Assembly (NCBI GenBank): GCA_947359465.1
Contig: OX375883.1
Coordinates: 17,052,088 to 17,116,087 of the forward strand
Length of the DNA: 64,000 bases
Source of the DNA: Metellina segmentata
Lineage: Eukaryota > Arthropoda > Arachnida > Araneae > Tetragnathidae
Reading direction: 5' to 3'
The notes beneath the pieces were generated by a model that was given only the letters and a program-made list of their open reading frames with translations, was not told where the DNA came from and searched no databases. Below are positions 9,964 to 19,919 of the stretch, piece by piece; positions within the stretch are counted from its first letter, which is position 1; each line of letters opens with the position of its first letter. The position numbers and the translations under genes were made by a program.

Positions 9964-11216
9964 CTACTTGTGGTTTCTCGTCCTAGGACGATGTTTGTCT
10001 TGCCGAGGATCCTTCTTCGGCTTCAGTGGCGAAGACTCCAAGTCCTCATCTTCTACAGATGAAATATCGCTTTCTGAGTTATACAGATTAATGAGATCAC
10101 TGGTAGAAGGATTAGTTTTAAAGTTTCTGGATGAAACGTCGGGCTGAAGAGGGGTTTGAGAAGAACTTTTTGAAATTTTATTGTTATTTTGTTCAGATGA
10201 TATGGCTCTTTTTAAAGAAGTATTTTTAGGTCGATTTGGTTGGTTTATGATTTTTGTATTCGATGAGGCTGTAGCTGATGCTTTAGAAATAGAAGGCGTG
10301 ATAGGTTGGATCGTTGAAGTTTTATGTTGGTCAGATGGCTTAAACATAGTTACATCGGTTTGAGTTTCGTTGGTCTTGAAGGTTTTTTTAACTATTGAGG
10401 AGTAAGATATTCCAGGTTTCGGGGTGCGATCATTAACAATTTTTCGGGCCTCCGGAAATGAAATATTTTGTTGAACTTTAATTGTTTGTATTTCTTTTTC
10501 GTTTTGAAATTTAGGGCAAGACCTGGCAAAAGCTGGATGGTCACCTTTGCAGTTTACACAGCAAAGGGACGAAGATGTACAGATATCGGTCTTATGATCA
10601 GTACTGGAGCATTTTGCACAGGTCTCTTTGCCACGGCAAGCCATGAAAGAGTGACCGAATCTTTGGCATTTGAAGCAACGAACTGGATTAGGTATAAAAG
10701 GTCGAACTGGGCAATTAATGTAGGCTATTTTAACATGTTTCGGTAGGCTTGGTGTATTAAAAGTTAATATAATATGTTTGGTGGGTATTCTTTGACCGTT
10801 TCTTTGAATAGTGATTCTTCTAACATTGATTACAGATTGATTGGACAGGGATTCTAAAATATCTTGTTCAGTGTCATATACTAAGTCTGATTCAGAAATT
10901 ACGCCTCTAGATGAATTTAACGTTTTATGGGGTGTTACGGTTACTTCAATTGGACCAATGGATTTGATTTTTTGTATGTTTAATGATTGTATTTTATTTG
11001 AAACTTCAACCAGTACATCTCCTGAGAGTGTTTTTTTTATGTTCTTTGTTTCCCCAACCATTCCCAATATAGTTTTGTGTAGTAAAATTGCGGATATATT
11101 TTTGAGATTGCCTTCATTACTTTTATGATAAAAAAATTTTGTACGGATGTATTTTGTTCATTACTTTCGTTAGATAAGTGCTCCACTGAAGGAGAAGTAG
11201 GTTTTTGATTTTCCAT
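9964..11216 (-). pseudogene. LINE copy B ORF1, frameshifted near the start
   Basis: The start codon at 11214-11216 opens the same N terminus as copy A, but the frame slips near 11130 within a run of A/T. From about 11067 the correct frame continues to the stop at 9964 with all three CCHC knuckles and the basic tail. The protein as read is therefore interrupted after about 28 codons. Confidence 0.82.
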
Positions 11217-11755
11217 GTTTTTATGAATAAATGTTCAGTTCCCGGCGGCACCACCCACCATGGAGTCCAACGAGGGGATACAGGTTCCTGCACCGGTGCT
11301 AGCCAGGGACTATACGAACCCAACTCACCTCTATGACTGCCCTAAGGAGCTAGTTGGTGAGCGGGTCCTTAGCCCAAGCAGGGAATACCCACCAGCCGAT
11401 TAATGTACTGGGACCAAAGTACACTTCCTGTTTGTTCGAAGCAGGAGCCGAAGCAATGTATTGGGGCGTTATGTTGTCCCTCAATCACCAGGATCACCTT
11501 TTCCGAAGACACAGGTCTCCACGCACGGCAAACACGTGGGTGATATAATCCCCAAGAGGAGCTGAAAGCGACAGAGCGGCGAAAAGCTTCCCAAGGGGAG
11601 CCCTCACCTCCGAAGAAGCAACCACAACGAGGGAGGAAGAAAAAGGAAAAAGCAGAAGGGCAGAGGAGGAGAAGAACGAAAGGGAGGGAAGATCACTCAG
11701 GTACCCCGGGGTTGTGAAGCCCGTACAAACCTAAAGAAGGAATGCCCCTGGGGGC
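11217..11755 (-). promoter_or_regulatory. 5' UTR of LINE copy B
   Basis: Homologous over its length to 7407-7943 and 24871-25406. Its outer end at 11755 abuts the target duplication GGAAGAAAAAGG. What follows (11756-11876) looks like a repeat of its own first 121 bases, but it is the outer part of copy C's 5' UTR. Confidence 0.8.
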
Positions 11756-11876
11756 GGAAGAAAAAGGAAAAAGCAGAAGGGTAGAGGAGAAGAAGAACGA
11801 AAGGGAGGAAAGATCACTCAGGTACCCCGGGGTTGTGAAGCCCGTACAAACCTAACGAAGGAATGCCCCTGGGGGC
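11756..11876 (-). mobile_element. LINE copy C, first 121 bases of 5' UTR (right piece)
   Basis: This is the 5' start of copy C, separated from its continuation at 1-388 by copy B. It begins with copy B's target duplication (11756-11767) and ends at the family 5' end (GCCCCTGGGGGC on the plus strand) at 11876. It resembles 11635-11755 because both are the same part of the same family. Confidence 0.82.
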
Positions 11877-12554
11877 CTATTTGTAGGAGGATTCGGGTGC
11901 TTTCCGAAGGAAGCTGTATACGCGTCTGCAACTATATCTTGACCGAGATCCTTCATTTTCAGTTGTATTCTTCCCGATTCGATTATTAATTCTTCTTCCA
12001 CCTTTTTAATCGTTAATTCTTTATCGTCCAGACGATATAGCTATTGCACTACGTGGTCATATTCTGGAGGCAGTTTTCTAATTAGTTGAAAGCAGACTAA
12101 GATGTCAGGAAAATCGAAACCGGCATCTTCTATCAATTTTCTTTTTTCGAAGATTCTCTTACAGTACAGTCCAATATGTTCACTTTCTGGTTGAAACTTC
12201 ATTTCGTAAAATTCATCTACTAGACCGGTAAGTCTGGCTCTAGAAGTGGGTTCGAAATTTATTTTCAGAATTTCCCAAGCGGTTTTTCCGTTCTCTGTGC
12301 TGTTGGTTGATCAAAGTTTGGAATTGTTGTTCCACGCCTTGGAAGATTGTAGTGTAGGCACGAGCTTTTCTCCATGTATAAGCTCGCTTGTCACGCTCTG
12401 CTGCGTCATTTGGATATGGAGTAGTTTCTCCCGAAATAAACTCCCAAGATCCACGGTCAATTAACAAGACTTTCATGTTAATTTTCCAACTACTGTAGTT
12501 GAAGGCGTTCAATTTCTGAAATCCAATTGATAAGTTCGTTTCAAGTTCTGCCAT
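11877..12554 (-). pseudogene. Copia-like retrotransposon gag, truncated and frameshifted
   Basis: Read on the minus strand from a methionine at 12552-12554, the product starts MAELETNLSIGFQKLNAFNY. It continues as a typical copia-group gag capsid region (WKINMKVLLIDRGSWEFI, then AWEILKINFEPTSRARLTG and DEFYEMKFQPESEHIGLYCK after a frameshift near 12300). A stop interrupts the end (RKLPPEYDHVVQ then stop, near 12045). The copy is cut at 11876 by LINE copy C, so the rest of gag and pol would lie outside the window. A primer-binding site and LTR follow upstream. Confidence 0.75.
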
Positions 12555-12626
12555 GGCGATACTCAGATTCCAAAAAAATCCACTTCTAGTTTTTTTCAGC
12601 GGCCCCAGACGAATGAAGTCTTCTAC

Positions 12627-12650
12627 TTTGGGCAAGCCGGCCCATAACAG
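12627..12650 (-). other. Candidate copia primer-binding site
   Basis: On the minus strand the sequence directly after the LTR reads CTGTTATGGGCCGGC. It contains GTTATGGGCC, which resembles the internal initiator-tRNA-Met site used by copia-type elements that prime with a half-tRNA fragment. Confidence 0.5.
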
Positions 12651-12970
12651 TGTTGCAAAGTTAAATAATTTAAAGCGTTCAAAGTAGAAAACTATAATTT
12701 ATTAAGATCGAGTCTTTCCCGACTCTGGCGGAAATCAAAATATACATACATGTCGGCATAGTAGAAGTTCATCAATCTTACAAAAAAAGAGAGAGTACAT
12801 TTAATATCGCCAATCTACTTTATATATCGATTGCTATCAGCTTGTCGCCAAACAGCATAAAGAAAGTATAAGAGAATGAAATCTCATTCTCCCGTACGCC
12901 ACCTTCGTGGTGTATGTAGGTGGAGGTTTCGTTGAAACTAAACGACTGACCAATATTATCAATCTCAACA
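12651..12970 (-). repeat. Candidate 5' LTR of the copia-like element
   Basis: A 320-bp stretch upstream of gag with TGTTG at its start and CAACA at its end on the element strand. Inside it are a TATA box (ATATATAAAG on the minus strand, near 12820) and an AATAAA near 12700. The right boundary is chosen by the perfect TGTTG/CAACA ends; a second TG at about 13024 is an alternative. The matching 3' LTR is not in the window, so the edges are not proven. Confidence 0.5.
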
Positions 12971-13374
12971 AAAAGCTTGTAATATCACTCGTTATAGACT
13001 GTGGACTAACTATCACCGACGACAATACCTAAAAAGGGAGAATCAAAACTGGTCTGGAAAAAGAAACCAAAAGTGCAGTCATAGAGATTTGTAATAGCGA
13101 TCGTCGATCTGGTGCAGCTTGCCATCCATCTTACTGCTGGCAACTCACTCAGGTTTTCATCTTGTTTCTAGCTTATGTTGACCACCCAACTCCTCAGCCT
13201 GTTACTCGGTGGTGATTTCCGGTGCTTCCATTCGGCTTCAGGTTCTCGTCGGATCATCTGTGTTTGTGCGCGAACTGGAACTTCCATCTTTCAAGTTTTC
13301 ACCTACGCGGTTTCACGAACTGGACTTTCCTCAGTAAAACTACAGCTCGATGACAATCCATCTTCATTAAGACC
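12971..13374. other. No recognisable feature
   Basis: About 400 bases of less AT-rich sequence with short open frames on both strands. I recognise no protein motif or repeat in it. Confidence 0.4.
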
Positions 13375-13387
13375 CTGCGGTTCAGTG

Positions 13388-13445
13388 GTTTGGTTTAGGT
13401 TTTATGGCGCAAGGTCCAAAATTGGACAAGCTGCGCCAAACGCCA
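13388..13445 (-). mobile_element. 58-bp LINE insertion consisting of the 3' hairpin only
   Basis: The insert is flanked by a 13-bp duplication CTGCGGTTCAGTG (13375-13387 and 13446-13458). Its core 13405-13438 is a hairpin: TGGCGCA pairs with TGCGCCA and GTCCAA pairs with TTGGAC. This is the tail of a second LINE family, the one also seen at 17439-18200 and 34443-34615, after extreme 5' truncation. Confidence 0.8.
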
Positions 13446-13458
13446 CTGCGGTTCAGTG

Positions 13459-13789
13459 AAACTGATATTTCTGGATTACCCTACGGACTTACCATCTTCC
13501 CCGCGGGGTGAACAAGTCACGCACTCGTCTCCAACTTTGTGTGCGGAATGGTGAGTGCCTGCTCCGTTCTTTTTGACTTGGGCCGAGGATTGTTTGTGAT
13601 AGTGTGACATTGCACATTTTATTTTGATATATAACTAACCTATGTCAGTATACGTCTACCTCGTGGACACAACCCCTGCAATCTCGGTCTGCAATGGAGG
13701 CATAACCCCCCACAAAAAGCCGTTAACAAGTCACTGAACCCAGGATATGGGTACGATAAGAAGCTCCCAGGCCGAATAACTGTGAAAAA
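13459..13789. other. No recognisable feature
   Basis: Unique-looking sequence between two short LINE tails. It includes codon-like stretches but no motif I can name. Confidence 0.35.
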
Positions 13790-13802
13790 CAAACACATTA
13801 AG

Positions 13803-13899
13803 GATTGGATTGGATTAGATTTTGTGGCATTGAGTCCTCCTGGGACATATTATGCCAAACTCAAGATAAGAAATCAGATATAAAATGTATTAATTAAAT
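13803..13899 (-). mobile_element. 97-bp truncated LINE tail of the A/B/C/D family
   Basis: It has GGATT repeats and the hairpin 13826-13856 (GGCAT/ATGCC with inner GTCC/GGAC), then ends inside the 3' UTR. A 13-bp duplication CAAACACATTAAG flanks it (13790-13802 and 13900-13912). Confidence 0.85.
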
Positions 13900-14199
13900 C
13901 AAACACATTAAGATGCCAGAGTGGTTGTCTTCTTGGGGGCCTAGGTAGAAGAAGAAGGAAAAACTGCAACTAAACATGACAGAGTGAAGGAAGAAACGTT
14001 TCCGAGCACATTAAGCAGGCAGGCTTTCTCTCAACTCATCTCTTCAAAACACAACTTATAAAAGCCTTGAACGTCCAGATTCAAAAGGAGAGAAGTCGGT
14101 TAGTTGGTTAGACTCGGATGGAAGCAGACTAAACACTTGATTTTTCGTGCGGTGCGCACTACGGTAGACGGGGTAATGCGAGACTCCGATCTCCATCCC

Positions 14200-15221
14200 C
14201 GGGAAAGACTATCTACTGAAAATAGTGAAAATGGAGAAAAGCAAAGAAAAATATCCCCCACAATTACGTGCATTTGCATAACGCTGAACTGCCTAAGCAT
14301 AAAAGTAAGTGCGCAAGACCTTTTGTTGCGACTTTCCTCATCCTGCCACTTTAAGAAAATGATATCAAGGTGGGAATGGCTCTCTTGTATTTACAGCAGA
14401 AACATTTTCAGCTCTTGTTGCTAAAGCTGAGGAAGCAAAGAGAAATCACAAAAGCCTAATTTCTGGTTTAATCATTGATGAAATGTCAATAAGATCTCAC
14501 ATAGACAATGGAAAGTTTTGTGACTTGGTAGATTTTGGTGCATCTGTTGATGATGAAACGCCTCATGCAAAGGAGGCATTGGCATTCGTGGTTAATTCCC
14601 TGAATGGTAATAAGAAGGTTCCTATTGCCTACTTTTTAATTAATGGATTAAATGCTTCAGAAGGAGCTAATTTGATAAAATAGGCGTTATGTAGATTACA
14701 TGATATTGATATAACTATAGTATCATTAACGTTTGATGGGCTGAGCACTAATATTGCCAAAGTAAATAATCTTGGGGCTAGCATTAATGCTAAAAACCTA
14801 TATAATACTTTCCCTCACCCAATAACAAATCAAGGCATGTATTATATTAGATTCGTGTCATACGCTTAAGTTGGTACGAAACACTTTGGCCACTAAAGGC
14901 TCAATTTTCATCCCTTCATGCAGCAAATAAGTTGCAAAGGTGACATATTGAATGGCAAAGAGAAAAAATTAAAGTCAAATTAGCAACTCAAGTTTTATGA
15001 GTCGTCAATTCCTTGGATTACTTGTGTTACCTTGAAATTCGCTCAGCTTAAGATTGTATTTCACCAACTGTAAATTTTCTTAACATTTTCAATAACCTGT
15101 TTGATTTGTTAAATTCTAAAAATTTACTAAGTAAAAGTTTCAAATCCCCTTTGAAACCATCCAATGAAAATTCATTTTTTAACTTTTTAAGTCAAGCTGA
15201 TACATATATAAGAGGACTTAA
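14200..15221 (+). pseudogene. P-element/THAP9-like transposase, 5' and central part
   Basis: Reading across three frames gives P-element hallmarks in order: a YPPQLRAFALTLNC-type segment (about 14250-14310) and HPATLRK followed by a stop where the family has W (about 14340). Then come LISGLIIDEMSIRSHIDNG (14455-14515, first catalytic Asp), FDGLSTN (14730), a DSCHTLKLVRNTLATKG block (about 14850) and FNNLFDLLNSKNLL (about 15100). The THAP domain is not seen upstream. The frame is interrupted at TTAA (15218-15221) by a Kolobok-type element and resumes at 18774. Confidence 0.8.
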
Positions 15222-15602
15222 GGGGGTCGCTTCACGAAAATCGGTCAAAAAAACGATTTTTCAATTGCTATTGAAAAAAACAACTACAACTTTTTCTGCT
15301 TCTAATGCAGTTAAAATTTTTGCTTTAGCTAAACTAGAAGTATTTAAAACAAAATTTTAAAAATTGCCTGCATCTGTCAAAAGTCGAAACAGCTGATCGC
15401 CACGCCCACTTCAAACCAAAACATAAAGCATGCGCGCTGTGTTTCTGCCTAATGAAAATGTTTTAAATTCATTAAAACAATTTATTTCGATCGGCAACTT
15501 GTTGAGAAAGGAAGAGAAGTGAATAGTTGTAGCAGTTTGTTTACTCTATACTATCGCACGTTTTGTTTTTCTCGCTAAATATAGCTACGATTTTTCTTCT
15601 AT

Positions 15603-17215
15603 TTGAGTATTTCTTTTTGTCATTTCTTGCTCTACCTGGAATCATGCCTCGGTTTTAAGAACCTAACATTTAAAAAAAGAAAGTTTGGAATAAATATTAA
15701 GCTTGACGAAAGTTCTTCACAAGTCAATGAAGCTGCAGTAGCACCAGATTTGAACATAAGTAAATCAGCATCTAAAAAAAAGTTGGATCAGTGTACAGAA
15801 GAATATGAAGCTTTTTTAAATTCAAATGTCAACTACTGTGAAATAATTGACATTCCGCTCTTTTCCAGCTCAATAAAACAATGTGTTTTATGTGCAAAAT
15901 GCCAAAAACAAGGCATTGAGATTAAATTTAGCCGTCAAATCCAGGGCTTGGCTACAGAACTGTCGATATGTTGTGACATATGTGGATACATTCAGCCAGT
16001 TATAAACACTAGGTTCTCGAAGACTGTTGTAAATGGTAAGGATACCAAGGTCTATGATGTCAATAGCTGCTTCAGAAATTAGGCCTACTGACAGTGGAAG
16101 TCCAGATGTACCTGTGGCAATCGACGGCAAATGGCAGAAAAGAGGTCATGTTTCCCTTAACGGTGTCGTGACAGCAGTTAGTGTCAACACTGGGAAGGTT
16201 GTTGATGCTGAAGTGTTCTCCAGGAAATGTTCGTATAAACTAACCAATGGTACTGCCCGCACTAATAAGTGTTCAGCGAATTACTTCGGAAATAGTGGTG
16301 GAATGGAAGTTGAAGGTGCGCTTCGGATCTTCCATCGCTCGGAGTCCCTTCATAAGCTTCGGTATACGCAGTACTTGGGAGATGGTGATTCCAAAGCATT
16401 CACAGCAGTTCGGGACTCCCAACCATATAAAGGTGTCGTTATCGACAAATTGGAATGCGTCGGTCACGTTGAGAAGAGGATGGGAACACGACTCCTAGTG
16501 TTAAAAAACAAATTGAAGGGCACAAAGCTGGAGGACAAAAAAATCTCTAGGTGGCCGTAGTCGATTGACGGACGCGGAAATCGACAAACTCCAACGTTAT
16601 TATGGTTTGGCCATCAGAAATAACTCTGGTGACTTAGCCCATACAGCTTGCTTCATAGAAGCTATCTTCCATAAGCTTTCAACAGATCTCGATCCACAAC
16701 ACGGTTTATGTCCCACGGGTGACGACTCGTGGTGTGGATACAATAGAGGGCTACTAAATGGTGCAGAATATCTACACAAACATAATTTACCTGTTGCAGT
16801 TATGAGCTGCATAAAAAAAAAAATTTAGAGATCTGTCAAGTCCTGAACTGCTGTCGAGGTGTTTACACGGAAAAACACAAAATAATAATGAAAGCCTAAA
16901 CAGTGTCATTTGGACGATAATCCCCAAAACTGTTTTTGTTCAATTAAGAACTTTAAAAACTGAAGTGTATGAAGCAATATCTTTGTACAACCAAGGCTTC
17001 ATCACTAAATTGAAAGTGTTGCATGAATTAAATGTTCAACCTGGATATTACACGTCTCGAGCACTACAAGAAGCTGATCGCAAATTAGAAAAGCCGAAAA
17101 GGCAGCCTTACAAAGAACCCGGGAGGCAAGGATTCAAAGACGACAATTAAAATGTAGAGTAGAAGATAATCTGGCTGATGACCCCAACAATCCAAGCTAT
17201 GGTGCTGGAATGCAT
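15603..17215 (+). pseudogene. Kolobok/Mutator-like transposase, frameshifted
   Basis: The N-terminal part (15603-16082) has a four-cysteine zinc-binding motif (CVLCAKC ... CCDIC). Then, in a second frame (16033-16560), come the catalytic-core motifs PVAIDGKWQKRGHVSLNG, CSANYFGNSGGMEVEGALRIF, YLGDGDSKAF and ECVGHVEKRMG (CxxH). In a third frame (16565-16828) come LQRYYGLAIRNN and HGLCPTGDDSWCGY, and then NNESLNSVIW near 16890. The C terminus near 17150-17210 reads CRVEDNLADDPNNPSYGAG. At least three frameshifts make it inactive. The order of motifs is the same as in 25407-26922. Confidence 0.85.
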
Positions 17216-17425
17216 TAGTAATGGTAAGTTTTTACTTTAAAACGCTTATTCTCAAAATATAAAATTTCAACACAAAAGGAACATTTTTGAAAAAACTACT
17301 TATCCTATAGCCTTAAAAAACAATGCATACAAATTAATAACATACAAATAAATATTTTAATGAGATTTTGTCAAAAAAATTATTTAAAAAAAATTTAAGG
17401 GTTAAATCTATGCAAATTTTTGTTT
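17160..17425 (+). repeat. First copy of the Kolobok-1 3' end (truncated)
   Basis: This C-terminal coding end and 3' UTR stretch is repeated at 18245-18545 with about 80 percent similarity. Shared words are CCAAGCTATGGTGCT, GGAACATTTTTGAAAAAACT and AATAAATATTTTAATGAGA. The copy here is cut off before the terminal inverted repeat. Confidence 0.7.
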
Positions 17426-17438
17426 GGAAAATTATATA

Positions 17439-18200
17439 GTTGGTTGGTTGGTTGGTTGGGGTTTTATGGCACAAGGGCCATATTTGGCCATGCTGCGCCA
17501 AACAAGGTTTATTTAGTGTACGTTGTCAGTATTGTAATAAATGAAGTAAAAGCTCAAGTCTACAAATACAAAATAAATAAATTTCAAATCGAAACTGAAA
17601 AAGGTCAAATTATAAAATCTAGATGTAGTTTATAAAGCCAATGTCGGTAACGAATAAAAACAAGTTTGTGTGCGATGGATCCAGCAATAAATCCCTTAGA
17701 TTAGGGTTAGAAGCTCCGAAACGGTTTAGTCTATGATTATTAAATTTAGGGCATTCTGTTAAAATATGTTTTACGGAAAAGATAGTGTTACAGAATGAGC
17801 ACAATGGGGCAGGCTCTCCGTGTAGTAAATGTCTATGAGTAAAATACGTATGTCCAATTCGAAGTCTAGTCAGTTTAACAGAAAGATCTCTTTTTAAAAT
17901 ATTTCGTTTGAATCCCTTTACTGATGATTGAATGAAGTGAAGTTTGTTCTGCGTTTCCATGTCCCACATATATTGCCACGATGTATTAATAGCAAATTTT
18001 AAAACGGGGTCGATGTCATCTATGGGTATTTTCAAGTTGAGTTGCATAGTTGCTCCTTTAGCTGCCAGGTCTGCTCTCTCGTTTCCCGGGATGCCCACAT
18101 GTCCAGGGATCCAACAAAGTAAAATCTCAAAGTTATCTTCTTTTAAAAGAAAAAGTCGTTTTATTGCATTCAATATAAGTGGGTGGCTATTTGTATTAAA
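17439..18200 (-). mobile_element. LINE copy E, 5'-truncated, second family
   Basis: A 762-bp insert with a TTGG-repeat tail at 17439-17458, a hairpin at 17467-17500 (GGGCCA/TGGCC inner stem, GGC/GCC outer stem) and the 3' end of an ORF2. It is flanked by GGAAAATTATATA at 17426-17438 and 18201-18213, a 13-bp duplication. The hairpin type matches the inserts at 13388 and 34443. Confidence 0.88.
17619..18197 (-). pseudogene. LINE copy E ORF2, C-terminal RNase H fragment
   Basis: The frame enters at the truncation point as FNTNSHPLILNAIKRL. It continues with the end of RNase H (ILLCWIPGHVGIPGNERADLAAKGA), a connecting region and a CSFC...H...C knuckle near the C terminus. It is about 60 percent similar to the corresponding part of copies A, B and D, so it belongs to a related but separate family. 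No endonuclease or polymerase domain remains. Confidence 0.82.
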
Positions 18201-18758
18201 GGAAAATTATATAAGGAAAGCGGTAAAGGCAAATTTACATAGAACCAGGGAAGCTAGAATTAAAATTAGCTTGTTAAAATGTAGACTAGAAGATGATCTA
18301 GCAGTTGATCCCAGCAATCCAAGCTATGGTGCTAGTCCGCAATAGTTAGTGGGAAGTTTTAACTTTAAATCACTTTTTCTCAAAAGTTTAAATTTCAACA
18401 CGAAAGGAACATTTTTGAAAAAACTACTAATCTTACAGCTTTGTAACTTGACACACATATTAGTACAACACAAATAAATATTTTAATGAGAGATTTTGTC
18501 AAAAAAATTATTCAAAAAAAATTATGGGTTAAAATGTACACATTTTTTCATCGTTTTGAAACTTTTCACATGTTACTCCCACGTATGATTTAAAAAAAAA
18601 TAAACTAATCAAAATTTTTTAAAATGCTCCCATTAAAGTAATAAAAACAATACAATAAATACACATAAAAAATTTGGTGAATGTACGACTGGTCAATTTT
18701 TTAAAAATGTTCCTTAAACTTGATCATTTTTAACATTATGGAGATAGGGAAAATGCTG
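18201..18758 (+). repeat. Second copy of the Kolobok-1 3' end
   Basis: It resumes inside the transposase C terminus (KENYIRKAVKANLHRTREARIK ... CRLEDDLAVDPSNPSYGA, stop near 18345). It carries the 3' UTR to the right inverted repeat at 18759. The duplication of this end existed before LINE E landed, because LINE E's target duplication spans the joint between the first copy and this one. Confidence 0.7.
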
Positions 18759-18773
18759 CGTGAAGTGACCCCC

Positions 18774-18960
18774 TTAAAGTTTCATCTGTAATGGTGGTTC
18801 TCTTCTCTCCAGCAATAGAAAAATGTTTTTTGGGGGGATTCTTAACATGTATTAAAAGGTTATAATGCTTGTGTATTAATCTATGTGGAGGTAAATATCC
18901 TATAATGAAATTTTTAATAACCTACAAGCTTTCTCAAGATCACATAGAATTAGAGCTAGA
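18774..18960 (+). pseudogene. P-element/THAP9-like transposase, C-terminal part
   Basis: Continuation of 14200-15221 after the Kolobok insertion. It reads KVSSVMVVLFSPAIEKCFLGGFLTCIK and, after a frame change, MKFLITYKLSQDHIELE. TYKLSQDH-EL is the C-terminal signature of P-element transposases. Similarity fades at about 18950. Confidence 0.75.
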
Positions 18961-19637
18961 AACATTTACTCGCCCGGGTAAAGTCTGGAGAAGGGCTCAC
19001 CCGAGCCGGATAGTCCAAATCGGAGTCCTGCGTTAAAGGACAATTTACCATACTCGGTAAAGACCCACCACCTGGACTCTACCAGTCTGTAAACGCCACC
19101 TGCCAAATTCCGTCAAGGTTATTCCTTGATTGTAAATAAAATGCATTAAGGTATCCGACTGGGTTAAAATGGGCATTTTCGACCAAAATTGTCATTTTTA
19201 TTTTATTGTTTTTTTTATTAAAGTTGCATTTCTGAGGATTCTAAAAATGTTTATTTTTTTAATATACGTGCAATAGAACGGAAGTTATGGTAATTTTCGT
19301 ATCGCGCTACAGCTGTCAAAAAAACCGGAAGTAATCAAACCGAAACCGGAACTTTACAGTTTATTTGCTATTTTCTTTCATAATTGTCGAAAAATTAAGT
19401 AGTTAAAGCTAAAAAATATTCCTTTGAGTATTCTAGATTACTAGCCACAGTTTGTATATAATATTAACAACAATTTAGTTAGATAATTGTGGCTACACAG
19501 CTTTGTATCGTTTCGATCTGCTAGTTTGTTTACGTTTGTATACCTGCTTTCGCATTCAATCTTAGTGCCTAAATTATAGCTTTATAATAGTTTTTGATAT
19601 TGTAAATTGAAATTTAAGATTCCAGTTACTCTTTAAC

Positions 19638-19783
19638 ATGGGTAAGGGAAGAACTCATCGATCTCGAAAGCGAAAATTTTATGGCATTCAAAGCACCTCA
19701 AAACCTGAAGTTGCAGTAAGTGACAAAGACATCATGACTGTGAGTGAGACAAAACTTATCAATGCCAAGCATTTTGATCCAAT
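19638..19783 (+). pseudogene. Kolobok-2 transposase, N-terminal exon, cut by LINE D
   Basis: It starts MGKGRTHRSRKRKFYGIQST, a basic N terminus of the kind these transposases have, and runs into the tail of LINE D at 19784. The natural continuation is at 25407. After the cut the frame reads through the LINE tail to a chance stop at 19883. Confidence 0.75.
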
Positions 19784-19919
19784 GGATTGGATTGGATTGG
19801 GTTTTATGGCATTGAGTCCTCTTGGGACATATTATGCCAAACTCAAGATAAAAAATCAAATATATAATATAATAAAAAAGTGAAATAATCAAAACATAAT
19901 GTATGAATACTATATGAAA

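Larger units (their letters stand above)
401..11755 (-). mobile_element. LINE copy B, I/R1-group non-LTR retrotransposon carrying nested copy A
   Basis: Read on the minus strand, the copy starts at 11755 with the family's 5' end (GCCCCCAGGGGC), followed by 5' UTR, ORF1, ORF2, a 3' hairpin and GGATT repeats ending near 401. It is full length except that copy A sits inside ORF2, splitting it at 2243/7944. Both edges carry the 12-bp duplication GGAAGAAAAAGG. The clade call (I-like, with ORF2-encoded RNase H) rests on domain order; I did not place it by phylogeny. Confidence 0.85.
15222..18773 (+). mobile_element. Kolobok-type DNA transposon 1
   Basis: The ends are inverted repeats GGGGGTCGCTTCACG (15222-15236) and CGTGAAGTGACCCCC (18759-18773), 14 of 15 bases matching. 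TTAA lies directly outside both (15218-15221, 18774-18777). Removing the element and one TTAA rejoins the P-element frame as GLKVSS. The transposase inside has the CxxH of the family now often annotated as Mutator-like. The TTAA duplication argues for Kolobok; true Mutator elements usually duplicate 8-11 bp. Confidence 0.8.

Noticed and set aside
11635..11876. Tandem 121-bp promoter monomers at the 5' end of a LINE
   Set aside because: The second unit starts with the same GGAAGAAAAAGG that borders the 3' end of copy B at 389-400. It is the 5' UTR of copy C resuming after copy B, not a promoter repeat.
13175..13459. 94-codon plus-strand frame
   Set aside because: Its end runs through the 58-bp LINE insertion and its target duplication, so it is not a conserved gene.
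14030..14100. TATA-containing promoter for the P-element-like gene
   Set aside because: TTATAAAAG is present, but the first exon and THAP domain are not identified, so a promoter call would be guesswork.
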